Shown: positions 1-6,739 of the stretch, in pieces
How the letters are laid out: each line of letters starts with the position of its first letter
Position numbering within the stretch: the first letter of the stretch is position 1
Source of the DNA: Betaproteobacteria bacterium
GTDB taxonomy: Bacteria; Pseudomonadota; Gammaproteobacteria; Burkholderiales; SG8-39
Direction: 5' to 3'
DNA: 15,928 bases
Assembly (NCBI GenBank): GCA_019509895.1
Contig: JAEKLK010000178.1
Coordinates: forward strand, 1-15,928
The notes under the pieces: generated by a model
Seen by the model: only the letters and a program-made list of their open reading frames with translations
What the model was told of the DNA's origin: nothing
Databases searched by the model: none
Translations under genes and position numbers: made by a program

Positions 1-324
1 GTATTGCGACTGGCTCTGCGCCGCCTGGTAGATCGAGCTGTTCGCCTTCAGGACCTGATCGCGCACCAGCTTCGCCGCGATCTCCTGGTTGTTTTTCTCG
101 TCGACCTGGTAGGGCTTGGCGTTGGAGAGGATCTGCCGCATCTCGGTGACGATGACGGTGGTCGCCATTCCGCTCGCCACCTCGCCGGCGTTATACCCAC
201 CCATACCGTCGGCGAGCACCACCAGCCCGTTGGCCGGGTCGGCGGCGATCGAGTCCTCGTTATGCGAGCGCACCATGCCAGGATCGGTGCAGGTCGCGAT
301 TTCCAGTGTGTGCGTCAGGTCCAT
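1..324 (-). CDS. PP2C-type Ser/Thr protein phosphatase, N-terminal part
   Basis: The gene reads leftward and is cut by the window edge, leaving 108 residues. It looks like a metal-dependent PP2C/Stp1-family phosphatase that removes phosphate from Ser/Thr residues in the cytoplasm. Visible family motifs are RSHNEDS at about residues 19-25 (motif 1, with an Arg and acidic residues) and LADGMGGYNAGEVAS at about 37-51, whose Asp39 and Gly40 are the usual metal-site positions. The start at 324 is the first ATG after an in-frame TAG two codons upstream; no good ribosome binding site precedes it. It lies 259 bp downstream of the formyltransferase stop, so it may have its own promoter. Nothing links it to oxalate metabolism. 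The family call is secure; the partner kinase and substrates cannot be seen. Confidence 0.88.
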   Translation of the reverse strand, partial: MDLTHTLEIATCTDPGMVRSHNEDSIAADPANGLVVLADGMGGYNAGEVASGMATTVIVTEMRQILSNAKPYQVDEKNNQEIAAKLVRDQVLKANSSIYQAAQSQSQY

Positions 325-583
325 GCGCTAGAAGCGGCCGCCCGCAGGAACAGGTCGACAAGAGCGAGCATCAGACTGCCTCGGCATCGAGGAACCAGTC
401 GCCCTTCCACCACACCCGCTCGCACGGCTCGCGCGTCTCCCCTCGTTGTTCCCGGCGCAAACGCTCCATGCTACGGCATTACCCCGCGCGGGCGTTCACA
501 ACTCCCTTGAAAACAGCATGCTGGCTCGAATTGTTGCAGTCGAACATTCGCCGCGTCAAATCCGGCGATGCAAGTGCGGCGCG
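325..583. other. Intergenic stretch with a hairpin and a doubtful small ORF
   Basis: This is 259 bp between the formyltransferase stop and the phosphatase start. A 6-bp inverted repeat (TCGCCG at 548-553, CGGCGA at 563-568, 9-nt loop) lies about 15 nt past the oxc operon's last stop. It has no T-run, so it may stabilise the 3' end or assist Rho but is not a convincing intrinsic terminator. A minus-strand ATG at 469 opens a 32-residue ORF ending at 371, with a Trp-rich stretch VWWKGDWFLDAEAV. It lacks a visible ribosome binding site and has an in-frame TAA just upstream. I recognise no homologue and do not call it a gene. The phosphatase promoter should also lie here, but I could not place it. 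Confidence 0.4.
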
Positions 584-1516
584 CTACGAGCCGAGCACCA
601 TGCCAGCCTTGATCGATCCGGCCGATACAAGCTCGGCAGCTGCCACTTTTTTGCCATCGCCGAGCTTGGCGCGCTGCACTTCGATACGCCCGCCCTGCGC
701 CGTGACGTGGAAGGTCTTGTCCGTGACTTCGACCACTTCGCCGAGCTTGCCCTTCACGGCGCCGAACGTGCGCACCAGGTGCTTGCGTGCATCGAAGATC
801 TGGAGTTCCACGCCGGCGAGCGTAGTCCACGCGCCCGGCGCCGGATTGCAGCCGCGGATCGTGTTGTAGATAAAGTCGACGTGGTTCGCCCAATTGAGCC
901 GCGCTTCGGCCTTGCGGCACCAGCCTTCGTAGCTGGCCTGGGACTCGTCCTGCACCGCCTCGAGGTGCTTTCCGGCGACGACCAGGTCGGCGGCCTCGAG
1001 CATGGCCTTAACGCCCATCGGGAAGAGCCGATCGAAGTACACCGTGCCAAGCGTGTCGTCGGGGCTGATCTCGATTTCCTTCTGCAGGATCACGGGCCCC
1101 TCGTCCAAACCGTCGGTCGGTCGGAAGATCGTCAAGCCGGTCCTGCGATCGCCGCGGATTATCGGCCAGTTGATCGACGAAGGCCCGCGGTACTTCGGCA
1201 GGAGCGATGGGTGGTACTGAATCGTGCCGTACTTCGGAATGCTGACGAACTCCTGCGGCGCGAACTGCAGCACGAACGCCATGATGCCGATGTCGGCGCC
1301 GAGCTTTTTCATCGCCTCGCGCGCCTCGGGCGACTTCAGGCTCTGGAACTGCAAGACCTGCACGCCTCTTTCCTGCGCCGCGACCTTCAGCGCATCGGGC
1401 CGGGCGCCGGGCTTTTCCGGCGCACAGAACACCCCCGCCACCTGGTCGCCGCGCGTGAGGAAAGCTTCGAGCACCGCCTTGCCGAAATCCTGCTGGCCGA
1501 CGATAGCAAGCTTCAT
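584..1516 (-). CDS. Formyltransferase resembling the 10-formyl-THF dehydrogenase hydrolase domain
   Basis: This 310-residue cytoplasmic protein has the Fmt/PurN formyltransferase fold. It starts with a Rossmann-like strand (MKLAIVGQQDFG) and carries the family signature YHPSLLPKYRGPSSINW at about 101-117 and TDGLDEG at 134-140. His102 and Asp138 are 36 residues apart, the spacing of the catalytic His106/Asp142 pair in mammalian 10-formyltetrahydrofolate dehydrogenase (ALDH1L1). The C-terminal half (INW-type motif near 208, PGAW at 227-230) also resembles that enzyme more than methionyl-tRNA formyltransferase. The Asn two residues before the His in Fmt is Gln100 here. The aldehyde dehydrogenase domain of ALDH1L1 is absent. 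Its ATG shares one base with the frc stop (TAATG), and AAGG lies 7 nt upstream, so it is probably translationally coupled and last in the oxc-frc operon. Possible roles are 10-formyl-THF hydrolysis to formate and THF, or formyl transfer between folate and another acceptor. The domain call is firm; the reaction is inferred. Confidence 0.85.
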   Translation of the reverse strand: MKLAIVGQQDFGKAVLEAFLTRGDQVAGVFCAPEKPGARPDALKVAAQERGVQVLQFQSLKSPEAREAMKKLGADIGIMAFVLQFAPQEFVSIPKYGTIQYHPSLLPKYRGPSSINWPIIRGDRRTGLTIFRPTDGLDEGPVILQKEIEISPDDTLGTVYFDRLFPMGVKAMLEAADLVVAGKHLEAVQDESQASYEGWCRKAEARLNWANHVDFIYNTIRGCNPAPGAWTTLAGVELQIFDARKHLVRTFGAVKGKLGEVVEVTDKTFHVTAQGGRIEVQRAKLGDGKKVAAAELVSAGSIKAGMVLGS

Positions 1517-2787
1517 TACGCGGCCTTCTTCGGCGGCACGCTGAAGGCGCCGGCGCCCCGCAGTTTGTTGATCTTCGCCTCGTCGTAGCCGAGCACCTCG
1601 TGCAGCACTTCGTCGGTGTGCTCGCCGAGCGTCGGCGAGCGCCTGATAAGCGCAGGCGACTCGGAGAGCTTGATCGGCATGCCAACGTTGAACCACTTGC
1701 CACGTTGCGGATGGTCGAGCTCGACCCACATGTCGCGGCCACGCACGTGCTCGTCGGTGGCGAGGTCCTGGGTGCTCATGATCGGGCCGCAAGGCACGTC
1801 GAGGGGATTGAGGATCGCCATCAGCTCCCGCTTGGTGTAGTTCTCGGCGAACTTGTTGATCAGCGTCCACATCAGGTTCTGGTTCTTGCGCCGGTCGGCG
1901 ATCTTGGCGAAGCGCGGATCGGCGGGCATGTCGGGCATGCCGACCTCCGGCCCGATGCGCTTGGCGAGCGCTTCCCACACCGCCTCCTGCACAACGACGT
2001 ACAGCCAGTCGTTGGCGCCGTGCGGCTTGCAGTGCACGGCATTGCCGAGCTGGCCACCACCGGAGTCGTTTCCGGCGCGCGGCACCTCGCCCATCCCCTT
2101 GTACGTGGGAACGGAATACTCCGGCAGATCGCCCCGCGTGAGGCGCTGGTGGTCGCGGAACTTCACGCGGCAGAGGTTCATCACGCCATCCATCATCGCC
2201 ACTTCGACGTACTGGCCCTTGCCGGTCTTCTCCGCCTGGCGCAGCGCCGCGAGCAAGCCGATGGCCAGATGCAGCCCGGTGCCCGAGTCGCCGATCTGCG
2301 CGCCGGTGACGAAAGGCGCGCCGTCAGGCACGCCGGTAGTGCTCATTGCCCCGCCCATCGCCTGCGCGACGTTTTCATACGCCTTGAAGTCCGCGTACGG
2401 TCCGGTGGAGCCGAAGCCCTTGATCGAGCCCATGACGATCCTCGGATTGATCTCGCGGATCTTGTCCCAGGGAAAGCCGAAGCGCTCGAGCACGCCGGGA
2501 CCGAAGTTCTCCATGACCATGTCGCACTTCTTCAGGAGGTCGATGAACACCTGCTTGCCCTCGGCCGTCTTCATGTTGACGGTGATCGAGCGCTTGTTGC
2601 AGTTGAGCATCGTGAAGTAGAGCGAGTCGGCGTTCGGCACGTCGCGCAGCTGCCCGCGCGTCGCGTCGCCCTGCGGGTTCTCGAACTTGATTACGTCGGC
2701 GCCCATCCACGCGAGCAGCTGCGAGCATGTCGGGCCGGCCTGCACGTGCGTCATGTCGAGAATTCGTACGCCCTTCAGTGCTTCCAT
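1516..2787 (-). CDS. frc: Formyl-CoA:oxalate CoA-transferase
   Basis: This class III (CaiB/BaiF) CoA-transferase moves CoA from formyl-CoA to oxalate, giving oxalyl-CoA and formate. At 423 residues it is close to the Oxalobacter formigenes enzyme (428). By-eye alignment to that protein places Gln16 at Gln17, Tyr137 (AYENVAQ) at Tyr139 and the catalytic Asp167 (QIGDSGTG) at Asp169. The stretches DSLYFTM, NCNKRSI, VMENFGPG, PCGPIMS and LGEHTDEVL are diagnostic of the Frc branch. Two active-site positions differ from Oxalobacter: Trp48 is Gln46 (TRGQLRD), as in E. coli YfdW, and the mobile tetraglycine loop reads SGGG at about 242-245. A GGAGAG ribosome binding site precedes the ATG. The gene follows oxc by 12 bp and overlaps the downstream formyltransferase by one base. 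The function is very likely because its partner oxc is adjacent. Confidence 0.95.
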   Translation of the reverse strand: MEALKGVRILDMTHVQAGPTCSQLLAWMGADVIKFENPQGDATRGQLRDVPNADSLYFTMLNCNKRSITVNMKTAEGKQVFIDLLKKCDMVMENFGPGVLERFGFPWDKIREINPRIVMGSIKGFGSTGPYADFKAYENVAQAMGGAMSTTGVPDGAPFVTGAQIGDSGTGLHLAIGLLAALRQAEKTGKGQYVEVAMMDGVMNLCRVKFRDHQRLTRGDLPEYSVPTYKGMGEVPRAGNDSGGGQLGNAVHCKPHGANDWLYVVVQEAVWEALAKRIGPEVGMPDMPADPRFAKIADRRKNQNLMWTLINKFAENYTKRELMAILNPLDVPCGPIMSTQDLATDEHVRGRDMWVELDHPQRGKWFNVGMPIKLSESPALIRRSPTLGEHTDEVLHEVLGYDEAKINKLRGAGAFSVPPKKAA

Positions 2788-2799
2788 TTCGCTCTCCGT

Positions 2800-4539
2800 T
2801 TACTTCTTCTTCGCGGCCGAGGGGTTGAGGCTGGTAATGCGACCGCTCTCCGTGCCCGCTGTCTCGTCGATCACCGCATTGATGAGCGTCGGCTTCTTCG
2901 CGCGGAGCGCTTCCTCCATCGCCTTTCTCAGCTCCGCCGGCGTCGTCGCCTGCACGCCGACGCCGCCGAATGCTTCCATCAGCTTGTCATAGCGGGCGCC
3001 CTTCACGAATACCGTCGGCGCCGGATCGCGCCCGGTCGGATCCTTGTCGGTGCCCTTATATACGCCGTTGTTGTTCATCACCACGATGCACACCGGCAGC
3101 TTGTAGCGGCAGAGCGTCTCCACTTCCATGCCGGAGAAACCGAAAGCGCTGTCGCCTTCCACCGCGATCACGGGCTGCTGCGTCGTGACGGCCGCCGCCA
3201 CGCAGTAGCCCATGCCGACGCCCATGATGCCCCAGGTGCCGACATCGATGCGCTTCCTCGGCTTGTACATGTCGACGATCGAGCGTGTGAAGTCGAGTGC
3301 GTTCGCGCCCTCGTTGACCAGCATCGCATCCGGATTCGCTTTCACGATGTCGCGCACCACGGCGAGCGCGCTGTGGAAGTTCATCGGCGTGGGATTCTTC
3401 GCCAGCGTTTCGGCCATCTTGGCGACGTTGCCCTTCTTCTTCTCGCTCACAGCGTTCAACCATTCCGCGGGCGGCTTCGCCCAGTTGCCGAGGCTCGCAA
3501 CCATCGCCGAGACGCAGGAGCCGATGTCGCCCACCACCGGCGCATCGATACGCACGTTGCTATCGGCTTCCTGCGGGGAAATGTCCACCTGGATGAACTT
3601 CTGGCCACCCCAGTCCTTCGCGCTCTTGCCGCCCCAGGTCTTGCCCTTGCCGTGCGACAGCAGCCAGTTGAGCCGCGCGCCGATCAGCATGACGACGTCG
3701 GCCGCCGGTAGCACGAACGAGCGCGCAGCGGAGGCGCATTGCTCGTGCGTATCGGGCAGCAGGCCCTTGGCCATCGACATGGGCAGATACGGGATGCCGG
3801 TTTTCTCGACGAGCGCGCGGATGTCGGCGTCCGCCTGCGCGTACGCCGCGCCTTTGCCGAGAATGATCAGCGGCTTTTTCGCGCCGCGCAGCAGATCGAG
3901 TGCGCGCTTCACCGCCTCGGGCGCCGGGATCTGCTTCGGGGCCGCATCGACCACCTTGATGAGCGTCTTACGGCCGAGCTCGGCGTCGATTGCCTGGGCG
4001 AAGAGCTTTGCCGGCAGGTCGAGGTACACGCCGCCCGGTCGACCGGACACCGCCGCGCGGATGGCGCGCGCGATGCCGACACCGATGTCATCGGCGTGCA
4101 GCACGCGATAAGCCGCCTTGGCCACCGGCTTGGCGATGGCGAGCTGATCCATCTCCTCGTAGTCGCCCTGCTGCAGGTCGACGATCTCGCGCTCGCTCGA
4201 GCCGCTGATGAGGATCATCGGAAAGCAGTTGACCGTGGCGTGCGCGAGCGCGTTGAGGCCGTTCAGGAAGCCCGGCGCCGAGACGGTAAGGCAGATGCCC
4301 GGCTTCTGCGTCAGGAAGCCGGCGATCGAGGCGGCGTAGCCGGCGTTCTGCTCGTGCCGGAACGAGAGCACGCGCAGCCCGTCGGCCTGCGCGCGGCGCG
4401 TGAGGTCGGTGATCGGGATGCCCGGCAGGGCGTAGATCGTGTCGAGGCCGTTCAGCTTCAGCGCCTCGATCACCAGCTGAAAGCCATCGATGAGTTGTGT
4501 TTCGGCGCGGGTGGCAATTTGGGGTTCCGCAGTGCCCAT
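2800..4539 (-). CDS. oxc: Oxalyl-CoA decarboxylase (ThDP-dependent)
   Basis: This 579-residue cytoplasmic enzyme decarboxylates oxalyl-CoA to formyl-CoA and CO2 with thiamine diphosphate and Mg2+. The three-domain ThDP layout is clear: the PYR domain has the cofactor-activating Glu63 (FRHEQNAGYAA), a central domain follows, and the PP domain has the ThDP motif from GDS at 462-464 to NNN at 489-491. The stretch DLQQGDYEEMDQ (121-132) and the C-terminal ESGRI (564-568) match the oxalyl-CoA decarboxylase branch and place active-site residues Tyr127, Glu128, Tyr494, Ser565 and Arg567. The protein ends in a Lys-rich tail. It is the first gene of the oxc-frc-formyltransferase operon. The ATG has an ideal GGAGGT ribosome binding site at 4545-4550, 5 nt upstream. 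An FNR-type site lies in front. Related 2-hydroxyacyl-CoA lyases are less likely given these residues and the neighbouring frc. Confidence 0.96.
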   Translation of the reverse strand: MGTAEPQIATRAETQLIDGFQLVIEALKLNGLDTIYALPGIPITDLTRRAQADGLRVLSFRHEQNAGYAASIAGFLTQKPGICLTVSAPGFLNGLNALAHATVNCFPMILISGSSEREIVDLQQGDYEEMDQLAIAKPVAKAAYRVLHADDIGVGIARAIRAAVSGRPGGVYLDLPAKLFAQAIDAELGRKTLIKVVDAAPKQIPAPEAVKRALDLLRGAKKPLIILGKGAAYAQADADIRALVEKTGIPYLPMSMAKGLLPDTHEQCASAARSFVLPAADVVMLIGARLNWLLSHGKGKTWGGKSAKDWGGQKFIQVDISPQEADSNVRIDAPVVGDIGSCVSAMVASLGNWAKPPAEWLNAVSEKKKGNVAKMAETLAKNPTPMNFHSALAVVRDIVKANPDAMLVNEGANALDFTRSIVDMYKPRKRIDVGTWGIMGVGMGYCVAAAVTTQQPVIAVEGDSAFGFSGMEVETLCRYKLPVCIVVMNNNGVYKGTDKDPTGRDPAPTVFVKGARYDKLMEAFGGVGVQATTPAELRKAMEEALRAKKPTLINAVIDETAGTESGRITSLNPSAAKKK

Positions 4540-4564
4540 GAGGTACCTCCGTGGCGGGAGGGCT

Positions 4565-4570
4565 ATGGTA
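4565..4570 (-). promoter_or_regulatory. Predicted -10 element of the oxc operon
   Basis: Read on the minus strand, TACCAT (4 of 6 to TATAAT) lies 23 bp downstream of the FNR-type palindrome. That puts the start of transcription near 4558 and the palindrome centre near -42, the position of an activator site in class II FNR/CRP promoters. No good -35 hexamer is visible, as expected for an activator-dependent promoter. The leader would be about 19 nt and contains the strong oxc ribosome binding site. This is a prediction from spacing only. Confidence 0.5.
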
Positions 4571-4593
4571 GGAAACGGCGCGCGCGAGCGGCC

Positions 4594-4607
4594 TTGATTG
4601 AGGTCAA
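4594..4607. promoter_or_regulatory. FNR-type operator between oxc and the regulator gene
   Basis: TTGATTGAGGTCAA fits the FNR/ANR consensus TTGAT-N4-ATCAA with one mismatch. With flanks it is a longer palindrome, CCTTGA-N6-TCAAGG (4592-4609). It sits in the 92-bp gap between divergent genes, so it could serve both. It lies just upstream of the oxc -10 at an activating distance and inside the probable regulator promoter at a repressing position. A very similar site precedes fhs. The adjacent regulator has matching recognition residues, so it is the likely binder, although a genomic FNR/ANR homologue could also bind. Confidence 0.75.
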
Positions 4608-4612
4608 GGGAC

Positions 4613-4618
4613 TAGAAT
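4613..4618 (+). promoter_or_regulatory. Predicted -10 element of the Crp/Fnr regulator gene
   Basis: TAGAAT matches the sigma-70 -10 consensus at 5 of 6 positions and lies 13 bp upstream of the regulator's ATG. Transcription would start near 4625, giving a leader of only about 7 nt, which agrees with the lack of a ribosome binding site. The FNR-type palindrome would then be centred near -24, between -35 and -10, where bound protein normally blocks RNA polymerase. Confidence 0.45.
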
Positions 4619-4631
4619 CCCGCCTCGCTTC

Positions 4632-5243
4632 ATGACCGCGCTCGCCTCGCATCCGCAGCGCAACAGCATCCGGCTGCTTCTGCGCCAGAACCAGGCGCTG
4701 CAATCCATGGACGCCTCGCAGTGGAGCGAGCTGGAGCCTCTGTTGACCATCGCCGATTACCGCAAGGGCGATCCACTGGTGCGCCAGGGCGACGAGGAGA
4801 TGGAGCAAGTCTTCGTCCTCGAGGGCATGGTGAAGCGGGTGGTATCGAATCCGCAGGGGCGGGAGATGATCCTGCGCTTCGCCGCCGAGGGCGAGATGGA
4901 CACTTCGTATGCGGCCTGGCGGCTGCGCACGCCCCTGCCCTACTCGATCGTCGCGGTCACCAAGGTGCGCACCGCCGAGATGCCGCTGTCGCTATGGGCC
5001 GAGTTTCTCGAGCGCCACCCCGAGATGAAGTTGAGCTTCGAATACGAAGTGATGCGCCTCATGTCGGAAGTCATGGCGCACACCATCACGCTGCACCTGC
5101 TCGATGCGCCGGGGCGACTCGCCCGCTTCCAGAGAAAGCACCCCGAGCTCTCCGGGCGCATCCCGAAGAAGGAGCTCGCCGCCTATCTCAACCTGACGCC
5201 CGAGACCCTGTCGCGCCTCAAGCAGAAGCTCGGGAACGACTGA
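4632..5243 (+). CDS. Short cysteine-free Crp/Fnr-family transcriptional regulator
   Basis: This 203-residue cytoplasmic DNA-binding protein has an N-terminal cyclic-nucleotide-type beta-roll (about 30-115), a long dimerisation helix (about 130-160) and a C-terminal helix-turn-helix (about 179-202). The recognition helix reads LTPETLSRLKQKL. Glu191, Ser194 and Arg195 match FNR Glu209, Ser212 and Arg213, which read TTGA half-sites, and such palindromes lie upstream of this gene/oxc and of fhs. The whole protein has no cysteine, so it cannot bind FNR's [4Fe-4S] cluster. It ends three residues after the recognition helix, without the usual wing. Its ligand is unknown; a CoA ester, oxalate, formate or a redox-linked signal are guesses. 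The start at 4632 lacks a ribosome binding site but fits a near-leaderless transcript from the TAGAAT at 4613. Its 3' end overlaps tctA by 26 bp, tail to tail. Confidence 0.9.
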   Translation: MTALASHPQRNSIRLLLRQNQALQSMDASQWSELEPLLTIADYRKGDPLVRQGDEEMEQVFVLEGMVKRVVSNPQGREMILRFAAEGEMDTSYAAWRLRTPLPYSIVAVTKVRTAEMPLSLWAEFLERHPEMKLSFEYEVMRLMSEVMAHTITLHLLDAPGRLARFQRKHPELSGRIPKKELAAYLNLTPETLSRLKQKLGND

Positions 5244-6729
5244 GCAACCAGGTCACGAGCGGCCAGACGAGCAGCACCAGCGCGAGGCCGGTCATCGTGC
5301 CGACCAGCGCATTGCTGAAGAACACGCGGAGATCGCCCTGCGATACGAGCATCGCCTGACGAAAAGCGGCTTCCGCACGGTCGCCGAGCACGATGGCGAG
5401 CACCATGGGCGCGAGCGGATAGCTGAGTTTCTTGAGCAGATAACCGGCGACGCCGAACACAACCATCATCCATACGTCGAATATGGAGTTGTGCACCGTG
5501 TAGGAACCGATGGCGCAGATGACGACGATGATCGGCGCGATGACCGAGAAAGGAATGCGCAGGATCGCGGCGAACGCCGGCACGCAGGTGAGCACGACGA
5601 TCAGGCCGGCGATGTTGCCGAGATACATGCTGGCAATCAGGCCCCAGACGAAGTCCTTCTGCTCGACGAAGAGCAACGGGCCGGGCTGCAGGCCCCAGAT
5701 CAGCAGGCCGCCGAGCAGCACGGCGGCGGTGGGCGATCCGGGCACGCCGAGCGTCAGCATCGGCAGCAGCGCCGAGGTGCCGGCGGCGTGCGCCGCCGTC
5801 TCTGGCGCGACGACCCCCTCGACTTGTCCCGAGCCGAACTTGTCGCCGTCGCGCGAGAAGCGCCGCGCCACGCCATAGCTCATGAACGAGGCGGGCGTCG
5901 CGCCGCCCGGCACGATGCCCATGAAGCAGCCGACCGCCGCGGCGCGCAGCGACGTCATCCAGTAGCGCGGCAGCTCCTTCCACGTTTCCAGCACCACGCC
6001 GAGGCTCAGCTTTGCGCGCGCGCCCTTGAACTCGAGGCCTTCTTCCAGCGTCAGCAGGATCTCGCCGATGCCGAAGAGGCCGATCACCGCCACGAGGAAA
6101 TCGAAACCGTTCAGCAGCTTCTCGGTGCCGAAGGTAAGCCGCAGCGCCCCGGTGACCGGATCGGTGCCGACCGCGGCGAGCGCGAAGCCGATCATCATCG
6201 AGGCAATGGTCTTGAACGGCGGCTCCTTCGACATGCCGACGAAGGCGCAGAACGTGAGGAGGTACACCGCGAAGAATTCCGGGGGGCCGAACTCGAGCGC
6301 GAAGCTGGCAACGATGGGCGAGAGGAACGTGATGACGATCACCGCGATCAGAGCGCCGACGAAGGACGAAGTGAAGGCCGCGGTGAGCGCGGCGCCCGCG
6401 CGACCCTGCTGCGCCAGGGGATAGCCGTCGAAGGTCGTGGCCACGGACCAGGGCTCGCCCGGGATGTTGAACAGGATGGAGGTAATGGCGCCGCCGAAGA
6501 GCGCGCCCCAATAGATGCACGAGAGCAGGATGATCGCCGTGGTGGTGCCGCCCGGGCTCTGCGCCATCGAGAAGGTGAGCGGCAGCAGGATCGCGACGCC
6601 GTTGGCGCCGCCGAGCCCCGGCAGCACGCCGATGATCACCCCGAGGATGATGCCGACGAACATGAACGCCACGTTCTTCAGGCTGAGCGCCACGGCAAAG
6701 CCGTGCATGAGCGCTTCGATTTCCGCCAT
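5218..6729 (-). CDS. tctA: Tripartite tricarboxylate transporter, large permease TctA
   Basis: This 503-residue inner-membrane protein is the large permease subunit of a TctABC-type secondary transporter, which couples solute uptake to an ion gradient. It has about a dozen hydrophobic segments and the two pseudo-repeated family signatures: GVLPGLGGANGVAILLPLTF near 34-53, and GIVPGGATPASFMSYGV near 271-287. The typical stretch TLGVPGSPTAAVLLG (326-340) is also present. The substrate cannot be read from the sequence; the neighbourhood suggests oxalate, formate or a related small carboxylate. It begins 10 bp after tctB, with no clear ribosome binding site at Met1 and Met8 as an alternative start. 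It is the last gene of the run from fhs, and its last 26 bp overlap the 3' end of the oppositely oriented regulator, so no separate terminator fits between them. Confidence 0.93.
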   Translation of the reverse strand: MAEIEALMHGFAVALSLKNVAFMFVGIILGVIIGVLPGLGGANGVAILLPLTFSMAQSPGGTTTAIILLSCIYWGALFGGAITSILFNIPGEPWSVATTFDGYPLAQQGRAGAALTAAFTSSFVGALIAVIVITFLSPIVASFALEFGPPEFFAVYLLTFCAFVGMSKEPPFKTIASMMIGFALAAVGTDPVTGALRLTFGTEKLLNGFDFLVAVIGLFGIGEILLTLEEGLEFKGARAKLSLGVVLETWKELPRYWMTSLRAAAVGCFMGIVPGGATPASFMSYGVARRFSRDGDKFGSGQVEGVVAPETAAHAAGTSALLPMLTLGVPGSPTAAVLLGGLLIWGLQPGPLLFVEQKDFVWGLIASMYLGNIAGLIVVLTCVPAFAAILRIPFSVIAPIIVVICAIGSYTVHNSIFDVWMMVVFGVAGYLLKKLSYPLAPMVLAIVLGDRAEAAFRQAMLVSQGDLRVFFSNALVGTMTGLALVLLVWPLVTWLLSRSRASA

Positions 6730-6739
6730 CGGGCGCGCG

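Noticed and set aside
510..530. Palindrome CAGCATGCTG followed on the minus strand by TTTT as a terminator
   Set aside because: The possible stem is only about 3 bp after allowing a loop, too weak to call an intrinsic terminator.
1517..1978. N-terminal extension of the formyltransferase up to 1978
   Set aside because: The upstream part is Arg/Ala-rich out-of-frame frc sequence. The Rossmann-like start MKLAIVGQQDFG at 1516 is the natural N terminus.
1600..3711. Plus-strand open frame of 703 codons opposite frc and oxc
   Set aside because: It is rich in Arg, His, Ala and Leu with no recognisable domain and lies antisense to two clear enzymes. Long antisense frames are common in G+C-rich genes.
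4632..5243. Calling the regulator FNR itself
   Set aside because: All cluster-binding cysteines are missing and the C-terminal wing is absent; only the DNA-reading residues agree.
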